DNA of 64,000 bases, from positions 1 to 64,000 of the forward strand of contig CAVPXS010000022.1 in the NCBI GenBank assembly GCA_963709775.1. Reading direction: 5' to 3'. This document shows, in pieces, positions 34,786-42,863 of this stretch (its first letter is position 1; the number at the start of each line of letters is the position of its first letter). A program made the position numbers and the translations under genes. This DNA is from Salinimicrobium sp963709775 (GTDB taxonomy: Bacteria; Bacteroidota; Bacteroidia; Flavobacteriales; Flavobacteriaceae). The notes under the pieces are model-generated. The model ran no database searches and was not told the origin of the DNA. It worked only from the letters and a program-made list of their open reading frames with translations.

Positions 34786-35472
34786 TTATTGGATCTTCAG
34801 CAACAGATTTGGATCAGGACAATTGTCCAGGTAGAAATCCAGGTCTTTTCTGGCGGCGACGCCGGGATAATCTCCTTTTTTGCCGCCCATATCCAGAATG
34901 ATCTGAAAATGAAGATGAGGTGCATAATTTCCGTTTTCTAACGCACCTCCCAATGTAGCGATCTGTTCTCCCTGTTTTACCTTCTGCCCCTCCTTCAGGT
35001 TTTCCAGGGATCTTTTTTCCAGATGTCCGTATAGCGTGTAGAACTTTTTGTCTTCGATTTGATGCTCCAGAATAATAGTAGGTCCGTAATCACCAAAATT
35101 GTCGTTATTTCTAAAACTGTGGATCTTTCCATCCAAAACAGCAAGTACACCTGTACCCAGCGGTGCCCAGATATCCAAACCAATATGCCGGTTCCTTATC
35201 AATTCTTCCTCTTCAGCAGAAGAAAATAAATCACTGCGCTTGTAAAGTCCGCGGTGTTCATTGTAACCTCCATAGGTTATCTTTCCTCCCTGCTTCCGCA
35301 GAAAATTATCGAGGTATTCCTGAAAAGCTTCAGGAGAATTAAAATGAGCCTGGGATAACTCAGGATTATTGACCGAAAGATCAACATGCCGGTACTCAGA
35401 CAAAGAAAAACCGGCATCAATTACGGGAGTGAATCCTGTGGTGAGGCCGGTTAAGAAATTATGACGGGACAT
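34786..35472 (-). CDS. M23 family metallopeptidase (copy 1)
   Basis: A 228-residue LytM-type zinc endopeptidase, expected to cut peptidoglycan cross-links. Metal site: RHIGLDIWAP (His96, Asp100), YGHL (His150) and PHLHFQI (His186, His188). GTGVLAVLDGKIHSFRNNDN and KVKQGEQIATLG are the usual beta-strand and turn segments. There is no clear signal peptide (MSRHNFLTGLTTGFTPV), so export is uncertain. Last gene of a sigma-factor operon transcribed leftward, 23 bases after the secreted-protein gene. Its 3' end reads into repeat DNA. Copy 2 (38577-39269) has a frameshifted end, so this is the intact copy. Confidence 0.9.
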   Translation of the reverse strand: MSRHNFLTGLTTGFTPVIDAGFSLSEYRHVDLSVNNPELSQAHFNSPEAFQEYLDNFLRKQGGKITYGGYNEHRGLYKRSDLFSSAEEEELIRNRHIGLDIWAPLGTGVLAVLDGKIHSFRNNDNFGDYGPTIILEHQIEDKKFYTLYGHLEKRSLENLKEGQKVKQGEQIATLGGALENGNYAPHLHFQIILDMGGKKGDYPGVAARKDLDFYLDNCPDPNLLLKIQ

Positions 35473-35495
35473 TTACTTTTTTGTCCAAAAATATG

Positions 35496-36524
35496 CTACT
35501 TCAAAATAACATCGCTGAATCTTACCTGAATATTTATCAAGGCACCGGCATTTTGGCTGCCGTTATAACCTTTTAATTTTTGATTGTCATAGGATTTACT
35601 GGAGGTTAACTTCAATCCTTTGGGATATTCCACTTCGCTATTGGTTCCATTATAGGTGAAATTGAAGGGACTATCGGGAAGATCGAGTACCAGGTCTGAA
35701 TTCTCGAGAGTAATATCCAAATTCTTAAAACTAGACGATACTTTATCTATCCTTAGCTCCCCAAAAGTCCCGGCAAGAATTCCTGTTTCTCCCAGCTCTT
35801 TGAGATGCACATTACTCGAGTTGGAGTCTAGTTTAAGGCTTTCGGCTTTTTCGATCTTCAGGTCCTGCACATAAGCCGCGTTAAGAACTCCGTACTTCCA
35901 GTTCTTTATCATTACAGGCGTATAAGCCACCTTAAGATTCGTATTCTTTCCGGCTATTTCTGCAGCATTGAATTTAGAATGAGATACTTCTCCTCTAAGA
36001 TTGTTGGTAGTTCCTCCAAGCTGCACTTCTCCGTGGCGCACGTTGAGCTTTAATTGTCCATTTCGGGGCATTCTCACCTTCAAAACTTTCTTCTCAGAAT
36101 TTCCATCTTTAAGAATAATAACATTGGATTTTGAATTCCCTTTTTGCTCCTTTGCCTGCTTTTCTACATTGGCGGCCCAGGTCTCCATCTCCTTTCCAAA
36201 TTCTTCACCCCACTTTTCCATATCTTTCCCAAAGCTTTCGCCCCAGGCTTCCATTTTTTTCTCAAAATCCTTACTCCAGGCCTCCATTTTCATCTCCTGC
36301 TTTTTCCGAATTGCAGAATCCCTTTCAAAATTCTGTGCCCAGTCTTCCATCGCCTTTTCGAAATCCTTCCCGAAGTTCTTCTCTATCTTTTTCTCAAACT
36401 GCTCCATGTACTTCTCACCATCTTTCTGATACTGCTCATAATCGAAGTGGATCTCTCCCATGCTGGCATAAAATTCAGGTGGTAAAGGATGATTTGCCAT
36501 ACCTTCCAGCATTGGCCCGATCAT
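35496..36524 (-). CDS. Putative adhesin (DUF4097-like), C-terminal part with hendecad repeats (copy 1)
   Basis: A 342-residue frame that is the downstream part of a protein whose start is in the overlapping frame 36894-36475. Residues about 37-125 are highly charged helix; from residue 80 four exact 11-residue units occur: MEAWSKDFEKK, MEAWGESFGKD, MEKWGEEFGKE, METWAANVEKQ. After KSNVIILKDG the C-terminal 210 residues are a repetitive beta structure (LKVRMPRNGQLKLNVRHGEV, LKLDSNSSNVHLKELGETG) like DUF4097 right-handed beta solenoids. The frame begins at ATG 36524, just after an in-frame stop, with a 50-base overlap. One base added near 36527 would fuse both frames. Role unknown; probably periplasmic. 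Confidence 0.72.
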   Translation of the reverse strand: MIGPMLEGMANHPLPPEFYASMGEIHFDYEQYQKDGEKYMEQFEKKIEKNFGKDFEKAMEDWAQNFERDSAIRKKQEMKMEAWSKDFEKKMEAWGESFGKDMEKWGEEFGKEMETWAANVEKQAKEQKGNSKSNVIILKDGNSEKKVLKVRMPRNGQLKLNVRHGEVQLGGTTNNLRGEVSHSKFNAAEIAGKNTNLKVAYTPVMIKNWKYGVLNAAYVQDLKIEKAESLKLDSNSSNVHLKELGETGILAGTFGELRIDKVSSSFKNLDITLENSDLVLDLPDSPFNFTYNGTNSEVEYPKGLKLTSSKSYDNQKLKGYNGSQNAGALINIQVRFSDVILK

Positions 36525-36894
36525 GTTCGGTTAACGGGGCGATCATCTCAGGCAGTTTTGCAAGTGGAGCCTGCAGTGCAGCCATATTAAAATCCCCGGG
36601 ACCACCCGGTGCTGCGGCCGAATTTATCTTCACCTCCGATGCCGATCCATCCACATCCAGCATCCACCTTTGAAGAGCTTTGGTGTTATTGCCTTCCCCT
36701 CCTTCAAGGTGAGCCGATACGCGGACTTCATTTTTATCCCAGTACTCGACATTTATCAGCGTGTGGCGGGCATCAATATTCACCGTTACGTCCTTATTCG
36801 TTTTAAAAGTTTTATCCAGTTTGCTTGTCTGCGCCAGCATAGGAGCCGCACAAAGCAGTGCTATAATCGCGGTTTTAAGCTTTGTAGTTTTCAT
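36475..36894 (-). CDS. Putative adhesin, N-terminal part with signal peptide (copy 1)
   Basis: A 139-residue frame: MKTTKLKTAIIALLCAAPML AQ is a signal peptide; then SKLDKTFKTNKDVTVNIDAR HTLINVEYWDKNEVRVSAHL EGG, the start of a DUF4097-type beta solenoid. After LPEMIAPL the frame runs out of homology and stops at 36475, while the expected continuation is in the frame of 35496-36524. The identical arrangement exists in copy 2. It overlaps the anti-sigma-like gene by 20 bases, so the genes are translationally coupled. Confidence 0.72.
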   Translation of the reverse strand: MKTTKLKTAIIALLCAAPMLAQTSKLDKTFKTNKDVTVNIDARHTLINVEYWDKNEVRVSAHLEGGEGNNTKALQRWMLDVDGSASEVKINSAAAPGGPGDFNMAALQAPLAKLPEMIAPLTEHDRANAGRYGKSSFTT

Positions 36895-37498
36895 TTTCCT
36901 GAATCTTAGATTGATTGATATCTTTAATTTTATTCTTCAATTTGTTTAGCAATTCCAGTCTTAGTTGCAAGTTGGAGATCAAAGCCTCTACACTGCTTTC
37001 TGTAAGGCCGGTTTCATTTATCTCGGCATTTAACTTTTTGTATTCCTGGTCGAGGCCCGATAACTGCTTCATAAAAGAATCCACCAGCGCTTTGTTAGAA
37101 TCGTTCACATCCAGTTTTGCCAGTTCCATATTTAAGCTCGCCAGGTAAAAGTTCTCGATCTTTTTATATTCGGGCGAAACATCGCTTAATTGATACTCTT
37201 TGGTCACCGGGATATCGCTGTCGTTGTCGGTTTCAGTTTCTACCTCAACAGGAGCGTCGGTTACCTGGCTGCCGTTAAAGCTGTCGTTTTGATCAAGAAA
37301 GAAGAATCCAATTCCCAATACCACTATGAACACAGCAGCTATCTTAAGGAAGAAGAAATTCCTGTTTGAAGATTTTTCATTTTTTTCCTGCGGAAAGTTT
37401 TCTTCAAGTCTTGCCTCAAATCTCTTGTGATGTCCTTTTGGGGGCCTGGAAGGCAAGGTTCTGTCTTCCTGTAACATCTTTCTAATATCCTGTGCCAT
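36875..37498 (-). CDS. Anti-sigma-factor-like single-span membrane protein (copy 1)
   Basis: A 207-residue protein encoded directly after the ECF sigma gene and overlapping it by 17 bases. Residues 1-48 are a soluble basic segment (MAQDIRKMLQEDRTLPSRPP KGHHKRFEARLEE), then one helix (FFFLKIAAVFIVVLGIGFFF), then an acidic linker and a coiled-coil-rich periplasmic part (YKKIENFYLASLNMELAKL, IETGL-type turns, LQLRLELLNKLKNKIKD). This topology fits anti-sigma regulators, though the zinc (ZAS) motif is absent. Inference from position: it sequesters the sigma factor. Copy 2 is frameshifted. Confidence 0.7.
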   Translation of the reverse strand: MAQDIRKMLQEDRTLPSRPPKGHHKRFEARLEENFPQEKNEKSSNRNFFFLKIAAVFIVVLGIGFFFLDQNDSFNGSQVTDAPVEVETETDNDSDIPVTKEYQLSDVSPEYKKIENFYLASLNMELAKLDVNDSNKALVDSFMKQLSGLDQEYKKLNAEINETGLTESSVEALISNLQLRLELLNKLKNKIKDINQSKIQENENYKA

Positions 37499-38054
37499 GT
37501 CTTTTTTCTTTAAGTTCTTCCTGTAATTTCTTCTTTCCGCGGTGTACCAGTGTTCTGGAGGCCACCTGAGAAATATTCAGTATATCTGCAATTTCTTCGT
37601 GATCATAACCTTCAATGAGATACAACATGAGAGGATAGCGATATTTTTCGGGCAGCTCCTCCATAGCCTTTTTCACCTCTTCGAGTCCGACACCGTCATC
37701 AACATTCCAGTTCTCCTCTTCCTCCACAGTTCCAAGGATCTGTTCATTGATCGCTACAAGCTCCAACTTCCGGGCCTTTAGCTTATCGAGGCACTTGTTG
37801 ATAACGATCCTCTTGAGCCAGGCTCCAAACGACACCTCCCCGGTGAATTGCGCCAGTTTCTCGAAGGCTTTGATAAAAGCCTCCTGCATGGCATCCTCAG
37901 CTTCAAACGGATCGTTGATAAACCTCTGGGCAACATAATACATGCCGTCGCAATACTTGTTATAAAGCTTAAGCTGCGCCCTGCGGTCGTTCTGTTTGCA
38001 AGCCTCTATTAATTGATGTTGTATCAAAATAACTTCAGTTTGGTTGGGTTTCAC
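37482..38054 (-). CDS. ECF RNA polymerase sigma factor (copy 1)
   Basis: An about 190-residue sigma-70 family ECF factor. Region 2: LYNKYCDGMYYVAQRFINDP, EAEDAMQEAFIKAFEKL. Region 4: ELPEKYRYPLMLYLIEGYDH EEIADILNISQVASRTLVHRGKKKL (helix-turn-helix). The frame is open to a TTG at 38087; I prefer the GTG at 38054 (VKPNQTEVILIQ) because similar flavobacterial factors start there. A possible ECF-type promoter, GCAAC (38085-38081) and CGTC (38064-38061) separated by 16 bases, lies just upstream, which would allow autoregulation but leave almost no leader. It heads the operon sigma, anti-sigma, adhesin, M23. Copy 2 is also intact. Confidence 0.88.
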   Translation of the reverse strand: MKPNQTEVILIQHQLIEACKQNDRRAQLKLYNKYCDGMYYVAQRFINDPFEAEDAMQEAFIKAFEKLAQFTGEVSFGAWLKRIVINKCLDKLKARKLELVAINEQILGTVEEEENWNVDDGVGLEEVKKAMEELPEKYRYPLMLYLIEGYDHEEIADILNISQVASRTLVHRGKKKLQEELKEKRHGTGY

Positions 38055-38087
38055 TTTAAAGACGACAATATTTCTGTCGCGTTGCAA

Positions 38088-38576
38088 AAAAACTTATTAA
38101 ATGTAGATTTTTTTCTGAAGACCTTTCCAAAATGGCATTTTTGAGAGGTTTGCTGCGGAAGGTTTTATCCAGCATATTTAAAATGTTGCGAGGTGCGGGT
38201 TGCGGGTTGCGAGGTGTGGCTTGAAAGTTCTAAACTGTTGCAGGTTGCCGGTTACCTGTTTTCCGAAGCTTTAGCAAAAGAGGGCTGTTCACAGTTTTGT
38301 TGTCATTTCGAAGGAGCTTTTTCAGCGACTGAGAAATCTCTTTTTAGTGGCCGGAGGGTGGAGGACAGTGGACAGGAAGAGGTGCTGAAAGTTACCGTTG
38401 CGCGAGGTAGTGTTGCGGAAGATTTTATTAAGCATATTTCAAAATGTTGCGAGGTGCGGGTTGCGGGTTGGGAACTGTTGCAGGTTGCGGGTTCTCCGAA
38501 GCTTTGGCAACGGAAGGCACTTTACAGGTTTCTTGTCATTTCGAAGGAGCTTTTTTAGCGACTGAGAAATCTCTTT
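38088..38576. repeat. Intergenic words and family-E repeats between the duplicated operons
   Basis: No gene. 38183-38250 is GCGAGGTGCGGGTTGCGGG words, repeated from 38440. Family-E elements (TGTCATTTCGAAGGAGC...CAGCGACTGAGAAATCTC) at 38301-38340 and 38534-38573. The last precedes the duplication junction by about 40 bases. Confidence 0.72.
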
Positions 38577-39269
38577 TTACTGGACGGAAAGTAACAAAGT
38601 AAGTACAGTAAGAAGCAATTGTCCAGGTAGAAATCCAGGTCTTTTTTGGCGGCGACTGCCGGGATAATCTCCTTTTTTGCCGCCCATATCCAGAATGATC
38701 TGAAAATGAAGATGAGGTGCATAATTTCCGTTTTCTAACGCACCTCCCAATGTAGCGATCTGTTCTCCCTGTTTTACCTTCTGCCCCTCCTTCAGGTTTT
38801 CCAGGGATCTTTTTTCCAAATGTCCGTATAGCGTATAGAACTTTTTGTCTGCGATTTGATGCTCCAGAATAATAGTAGGTCCGTAATCACCAAAATTGTC
38901 GTTATTTCTAAAACTGTGGATCTTTCCATCCAAAACAGCAAGTACACTTGTACCCAGCGGTGCCCAGATATCCAAACCAATATGTCGGTTCCTTATCAAT
39001 TCTTCCTCTTCAGCAGAAGAAAATAAATCACTGCGCTTGTAAAGTCCGCGGTGTTCATTGTAACCTCCATAGGTTATCTTTCCTCCCTGCTTCCGCAGAA
39101 AATTATCGAGGTATTCCTGAAAAGCTTCAGGAGAATTAAAATGAGCCTGGGATAACTCAGGATTATTGACCGAAAGATCAACATGCCGATACTCCGGCAA
39201 AGAAAAACCGGCATCAATTACGGGAGTGAATCCTGTAGTGAGGCCGGTTAAGAAATTATGACGGGACAT
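38577..39269 (-). CDS. M23 family metallopeptidase (copy 2, C-terminus frameshifted)
   Basis: Same protein as copy 1 through PHLHFQIILDMGGKKGDYPG, so all zinc ligands (HIGLD, YGHL, HLHF) are present. A one-base insertion (GACTGCC for GACGCC near 38656) then replaces the ending with SRRQKRPGFLPGQLL and runs across the duplication junction. The last 25 residues are therefore junction-derived. It may still fold, since the loss is after the catalytic core. Few other changes (Ser/Pro and Gly/Ser substitutions). Confidence 0.78.
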   Translation of the reverse strand: MSRHNFLTGLTTGFTPVIDAGFSLPEYRHVDLSVNNPELSQAHFNSPEAFQEYLDNFLRKQGGKITYGGYNEHRGLYKRSDLFSSAEEEELIRNRHIGLDIWAPLGTSVLAVLDGKIHSFRNNDNFGDYGPTIILEHQIADKKFYTLYGHLEKRSLENLKEGQKVKQGEQIATLGGALENGNYAPHLHFQIILDMGGKKGDYPGSRRQKRPGFLPGQLLLTVLTLLLSVQ

Positions 39270-39292
39270 TTACTTTTTTGTCCAAAAATATG

Positions 39293-40321
39293 CTACTTCA
39301 AAATAACATCGCTGAATCTTACCTGAATATTTATCAAGGCACCGGCATTTTGGCTGCCGTTATAACCTTTTAATTTTTGATTGTCATAGGATTTACTGGA
39401 GGTTAGCTTCAATCCTTTGGGATATTCCACTTCGCTATTGGTTCCATTATAGGTGAAGTTGAAGGGACTATCGGGAAGATCGAGTACCAGGTCTGAATTC
39501 TCGAGAGTAATATCCAAATTCTTAAAACCAGGCGATACTTTATCTATCCTTAGCTCCCCAAAAGTCCCGGCAAGAATTCCTGTTTCTCCCAGCTCTTTGA
39601 GATGCACATTACTCGAGTTGGAGTCTAGTTTAAGGCTTTCGGCTTTTTCGATCTTCAGGTCCTGCACATAAGCCGCGTTAAGAACTCCGTACTTCCAGTT
39701 CTTTATCATTACAGGCGTATAAGCCACCTTAAGATTCGTATTCTTTCCGGCTATTTCTGCAGCATTGAATTTAGAATGAGATACTTCCCCTCTAAGATTG
39801 TTGGTAGTTCCTCCAAGCTGCACTTCTCCGTGGCGCACGTTGAGCTTTAATTGTCCATTTCGGGGCATTCTCACCTTCAAAACTTTCTTCTCAGAATTTC
39901 CATCCTTAAGGATAATAACATTGGATTTTGAATTCCCTTTTTGCTCCTTTGCCTGCTTTTCTACATTGGCGGCCCAGGTCTCCATCTCCTTTCCAAATTC
40001 TTCACCCCACTTTTCCATATCTTTCCCAAAGCTTTCGCCCCAGGCTTCCATTTTCTTCTCAAAATCCTTACTCCAGGCCTCCATTTTCATCTCCTGCTTT
40101 TTTCGAATTGCAGAATCCCTTTCAAAATTCTGTGCCCAGTCTTCCATCGCCTTTTCGAAATCCTTCCCGAAGTTCTTCTCTATCTTTTTCTCAAACTGCT
40201 CCATATACTTCTCACCATCTTTCTGATACTGCTCATAATCGAAGTGGATCTCTCCCATGCTGGCATAAAATTCAGGTGGTAAAGGATGATTTGCCATACC
40301 TTCCAGCATTGGCCCGATCAT
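39293..40321 (-). CDS. Putative adhesin, C-terminal part with hendecad repeats (copy 2)
   Basis: 342 residues, differing from copy 1 by only a few substitutions (for example SPGFKNL for SSSFKNL). The same four 11-residue helical units and beta-solenoid tail are present, and it starts at the same ATG with the same 50-base overlap into the upstream frame. Sharing this split in both copies shows the split existed before duplication or is functional. Confidence 0.72.
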   Translation of the reverse strand: MIGPMLEGMANHPLPPEFYASMGEIHFDYEQYQKDGEKYMEQFEKKIEKNFGKDFEKAMEDWAQNFERDSAIRKKQEMKMEAWSKDFEKKMEAWGESFGKDMEKWGEEFGKEMETWAANVEKQAKEQKGNSKSNVIILKDGNSEKKVLKVRMPRNGQLKLNVRHGEVQLGGTTNNLRGEVSHSKFNAAEIAGKNTNLKVAYTPVMIKNWKYGVLNAAYVQDLKIEKAESLKLDSNSSNVHLKELGETGILAGTFGELRIDKVSPGFKNLDITLENSDLVLDLPDSPFNFTYNGTNSEVEYPKGLKLTSSKSYDNQKLKGYNGSQNAGALINIQVRFSDVILK

Positions 40322-40691
40322 GTTCGGTTAACGGGGCGATCATCTCAGGCAGTTTTGCAAGTGGAGCCTGCAGTGCAGCCATATTAAAATCCCCGGGGCC
40401 ACCCGGTGCTGCGGCCGAATTTATCTTCACCTCCGATGCCGATCCATCCACATCCAGCATCCACCTTTGAAGAGCTTTGGTGTTATTGCTTTCCCCTCCT
40501 TCAAGGTGAGCCGATACGCGGACTTCATTTTTATCCCAGTACTCGACATTTATCAGCGTGTGGCGGGCATCAATATTCACCGTTACGTCCTTATTCGTTT
40601 TAAAAGTTTTATCCAGTTTGCTTGTCTGCGCCAGCATAGGAGCCGCACAGAGCAGTGCTATAATCGCGGTTTTAAGCTTTGTAGTTTTCAT
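40272..40691 (-). CDS. Putative adhesin, N-terminal part with signal peptide (copy 2)
   Basis: 139 residues, identical to copy 1 except Ser for Gly in EGGESNN. Signal peptide MKTTKLKTAIIALLCAAPML, then the solenoid start. Ends in the same out-of-frame tail (ENHDRANAGRYGKSS-like) as copy 1. Confidence 0.72.
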   Translation of the reverse strand: MKTTKLKTAIIALLCAAPMLAQTSKLDKTFKTNKDVTVNIDARHTLINVEYWDKNEVRVSAHLEGGESNNTKALQRWMLDVDGSASEVKINSAAAPGGPGDFNMAALQAPLAKLPEMIAPLTEHDRANAGRYGKSSFTT

Positions 40692-41296
40692 TTTCCTGAA
40701 TCTTAGATTGATTGATATCTTTAATTTTATTCTTCAATTTGTTTAGCAATTCCAGTCTTAGTTGCAAGTTGGAGATCAAAGCCTCTACACTGCTTTCTGT
40801 AAGGCCGGTTTCATTTATCTCGGCATTTAACTTTTTGTATTCCTGGTCGAGGCCCGATAACTGCTTCATAAAAGAATCCACCAGTGCTTTGTTAGAATCG
40901 TTCACATCCAGTTTTGCCAGTTCCATATTTAAGCTCGCCAGGTAAAAGTTCTCGATCTTTTTATATTCGGGCGAAACATCGCTTAATTGATACTCTTTGG
41001 TCACCGGGATACTCGCTGTCGTTGTCGGTTTCAGTTTCTACCTCAACAGGAGCGTCGGTTACCTGGCTGCCGTTAAAGCTGTCGTTTTGATCAAGAAAGA
41101 AGAATCCAATTCCCAATACCACTATGAACACAGCAGCTATCTTAAGGAAGAAGAAATTCCTGTTTGAAGATTTTTCATTTTTTTCCTGCGGAAAGTTTTC
41201 TTCAAGTCTTGCCTCAAATCTCTTGTGATGTCCTTTTGGGGGCCTGGAAGGCAAGGTTCTGTCTTCCTGCAACATCTTTCTAATATCCTGTGCCAT
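40672..41296 (-). pseudogene. Anti-sigma-factor-like protein (copy 2), frameshifted
   Basis: Differs from copy 1 by an inserted base (GATACTCGC for GATATCGC near 41012). The first frame (41296-40961) contains the cytoplasmic part and membrane helix, then ends SEYPGDQRVSIKRCF; the periplasmic coil continues in the other frame (41004-40672). The product would be membrane-anchored without its periplasmic half. If the periplasmic half senses the signal, this copy could hold its sigma factor in a signal-blind way; that is speculation. Confidence 0.8.
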
Positions 41297-41852
41297 GTCT
41301 TTTTTCTTTAAGTTCTTCCTGTAATTTCTTTTTTCCGCGGTGTACCAGTGTTCTGGAGGCCACCTGAGAAATATTCAGTATATCTGCAATTTCTTCGTGA
41401 TCATAACCTTCAATGAGATACAACATGAGAGGATAGCGGTATTTTTCGGGCAGCTCCTCCATAGCCTTTTTCACCTCTTCGAGTCCGACACCGTCATCAA
41501 CATTCCAGTTCTCCTCTTCCTCCACAGTTCCAAGGATCTGTTCATTGATCGCTACAAGCTCCAACTTCCGGGCCTTTAGCTTATCGAGGCACTTGTTGAT
41601 AACGATCCTCTTGAGCCAGGCTCCAAACGACACCTCCCCGGTGAATTGCGCCAGTTTCTCGAAGGCTTTGATAAAAGCCTCCTGCATGGCATCCTCAGCT
41701 TCAAACGGATCATTGATAAACCTCTGGGCAACATAATACATGCCGTCGCAATACTTGTTATAAAGCTTAAGCTGCGCCCTGCGGTCGTTCTGTTTGCAAG
41801 CCTCTATTAATTGATGTTGTATCAAAATAACTTCAGTTTGGTTGGGTTTCAC
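41280..41852 (-). CDS. ECF RNA polymerase sigma factor (copy 2)
   Basis: The protein is identical to copy 1 as far as I can see, with the same region 2 (EAEDAMQEAFIKAFEKL) and region 4 (EIADILNISQVASRTLVHRG) motifs, the same GTG start option and the same GCAAC/CGTC upstream pair (41883-41879 and 41862-41859). DNA differences are silent. Two identical sigma factors but only one intact anti-sigma-like partner may unbalance the pair. Confidence 0.88.
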   Translation of the reverse strand: MKPNQTEVILIQHQLIEACKQNDRRAQLKLYNKYCDGMYYVAQRFINDPFEAEDAMQEAFIKAFEKLAQFTGEVSFGAWLKRIVINKCLDKLKARKLELVAINEQILGTVEEEENWNVDDGVGLEEVKKAMEELPEKYRYPLMLYLIEGYDHEEIADILNISQVASRTLVHRGKKKLQEELKEKRHGTGY

Positions 41853-41885
41853 TTTAAAGACGACAATATTTCTGTCGCGTTGCAA

Positions 41886-42863
41886 AAAAACTTATTAAAT
41901 GTAGATTTTTTTCTGAAGACCTTTCCAAAATGGCATTTTTGAGAGGTTTGCTGCGGAAGGTTTTATCCAGCATATTTAAAATGTTGCGAGGTGCGGGTTG
42001 CGGGTTGCGAGGTGTGGCTTGCAAGTTCTAAACTGTTGCAGGTTGCCGGTTGCCTGTTCTCCGAAGCTTTAACAAAGGAGGGCGTTTACAGGTTTGTTGT
42101 CATTTCGAAGGAGCTTTTTCAGCGACTGAGAAATCTCTTTTTAGTGGCCGGAGGGTGGAGGACAGTGGACAGGAAAGAGGTGCTGAAAAGTGGCATTTTT
42201 AAAAGGTATTATTTCAGAAAAATCTGTAAATCACATTGAGATCCCTCGTCACTTCCTTCCCTGCCGGTCAGGAAGTTCTGTCGGGATGACAAACGAGTGT
42301 CATTTCGAAGGAGCTTTTTCAGCGACTGAGAAATCTCTTTTTAGTGGACGGAGGGTGGAGGACAGTGGACAGGAAGAGGTACTGAAAATGACATTTTTGG
42401 AAGGTTTTAATTCTGTAGGAAAATTCTGTAGTCCTAGAAAATCTAGATTCCTACTCGTTATACCGATCTTGTCCTTCCGGGACAGGTGTTGCAGGTAGGC
42501 AGGTTGATAGTTCTGTCGAGGAGTTCTGCGGGATGACAAACAGTGTCATTTCGAAGGAGCTTTTTCAGCGACTGAGAAATCTCTTTTTAGTGGACAGGAA
42601 AGTGGACAAAGTGTACAGAAAGAAGCAGTGGTCAGTGGTCATGTCAGGAAAATTGTCAACTAAAGGATTGAGTCCTTACTGAAATACGGCATTTTTAGAG
42701 AGATAAATTCTTGCAGGAAATTAGCGAGATCTGCGGGAAACATTAACTAAAAGAGATTCTTCGCTCCGTCAAAAGCTTCGCTCTGAATGACAAATAAAGA
42801 GATTGCAGCGGTCGTACCTCCCTCGCAATGACAAAGAAAATTCGGCCTTCGTACTTCGTATTT
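41886..42863. repeat. Long repeat gap upstream of the copy-2 sigma gene
   Basis: No gene in about 980 bases. Family-E copies at 42098-42137, 42298-42337 and 42544-42582, each followed by TTTTTAGTGG and GGTGGAGGACAGTGGACAGG words. 41980-42060 is GGTGCGGGTTGCGGGTTGC words. 42755-42791 is a reverse half of family A (GATTCTTCGCTCC...CTCTGAATGACA) and 42797-42833 a half family B. Confidence 0.75.

Larger units (their letters stand above)
34820..38615. repeat. Tandem duplication, unit 1
   Basis: Nearly identical to 38616-42625. Homology starts at CAATTGTCCAGGTAG (34820 and 38616) and runs through M23, secreted protein, anti-sigma-like and sigma genes plus upstream repeats. The bases left of unit 2 (GAAAGTAACAAAG...GAAGCA) match those at the right end of unit 2, so 38615/38616 is the junction. 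Confidence 0.9.
38616..42625. repeat. Tandem duplication, unit 2 (expanded by extra repeats)
   Basis: Second copy of the operon with scattered single-base differences. It has an extra T near the left end (M23 frame), an extra C near 41012 (anti-sigma frame), and several added family-E and word repeats between 42186 and 42540. Confidence 0.9.

Noticed and set aside
39928..40470. 180-residue + strand frame (and its twin at 36131-36673)
   Set aside because: Antisense of the hendecad-coding region; its Ser/Phe/Pro-rich composition comes from the repeats on the other strand.
34820..42625. Assembly artefact instead of a real duplication
   Set aside because: The copies differ by scattered substitutions and two indels and have distinct repeat content on the right; an artefact would normally be identical. 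Not fully excluded without reads.
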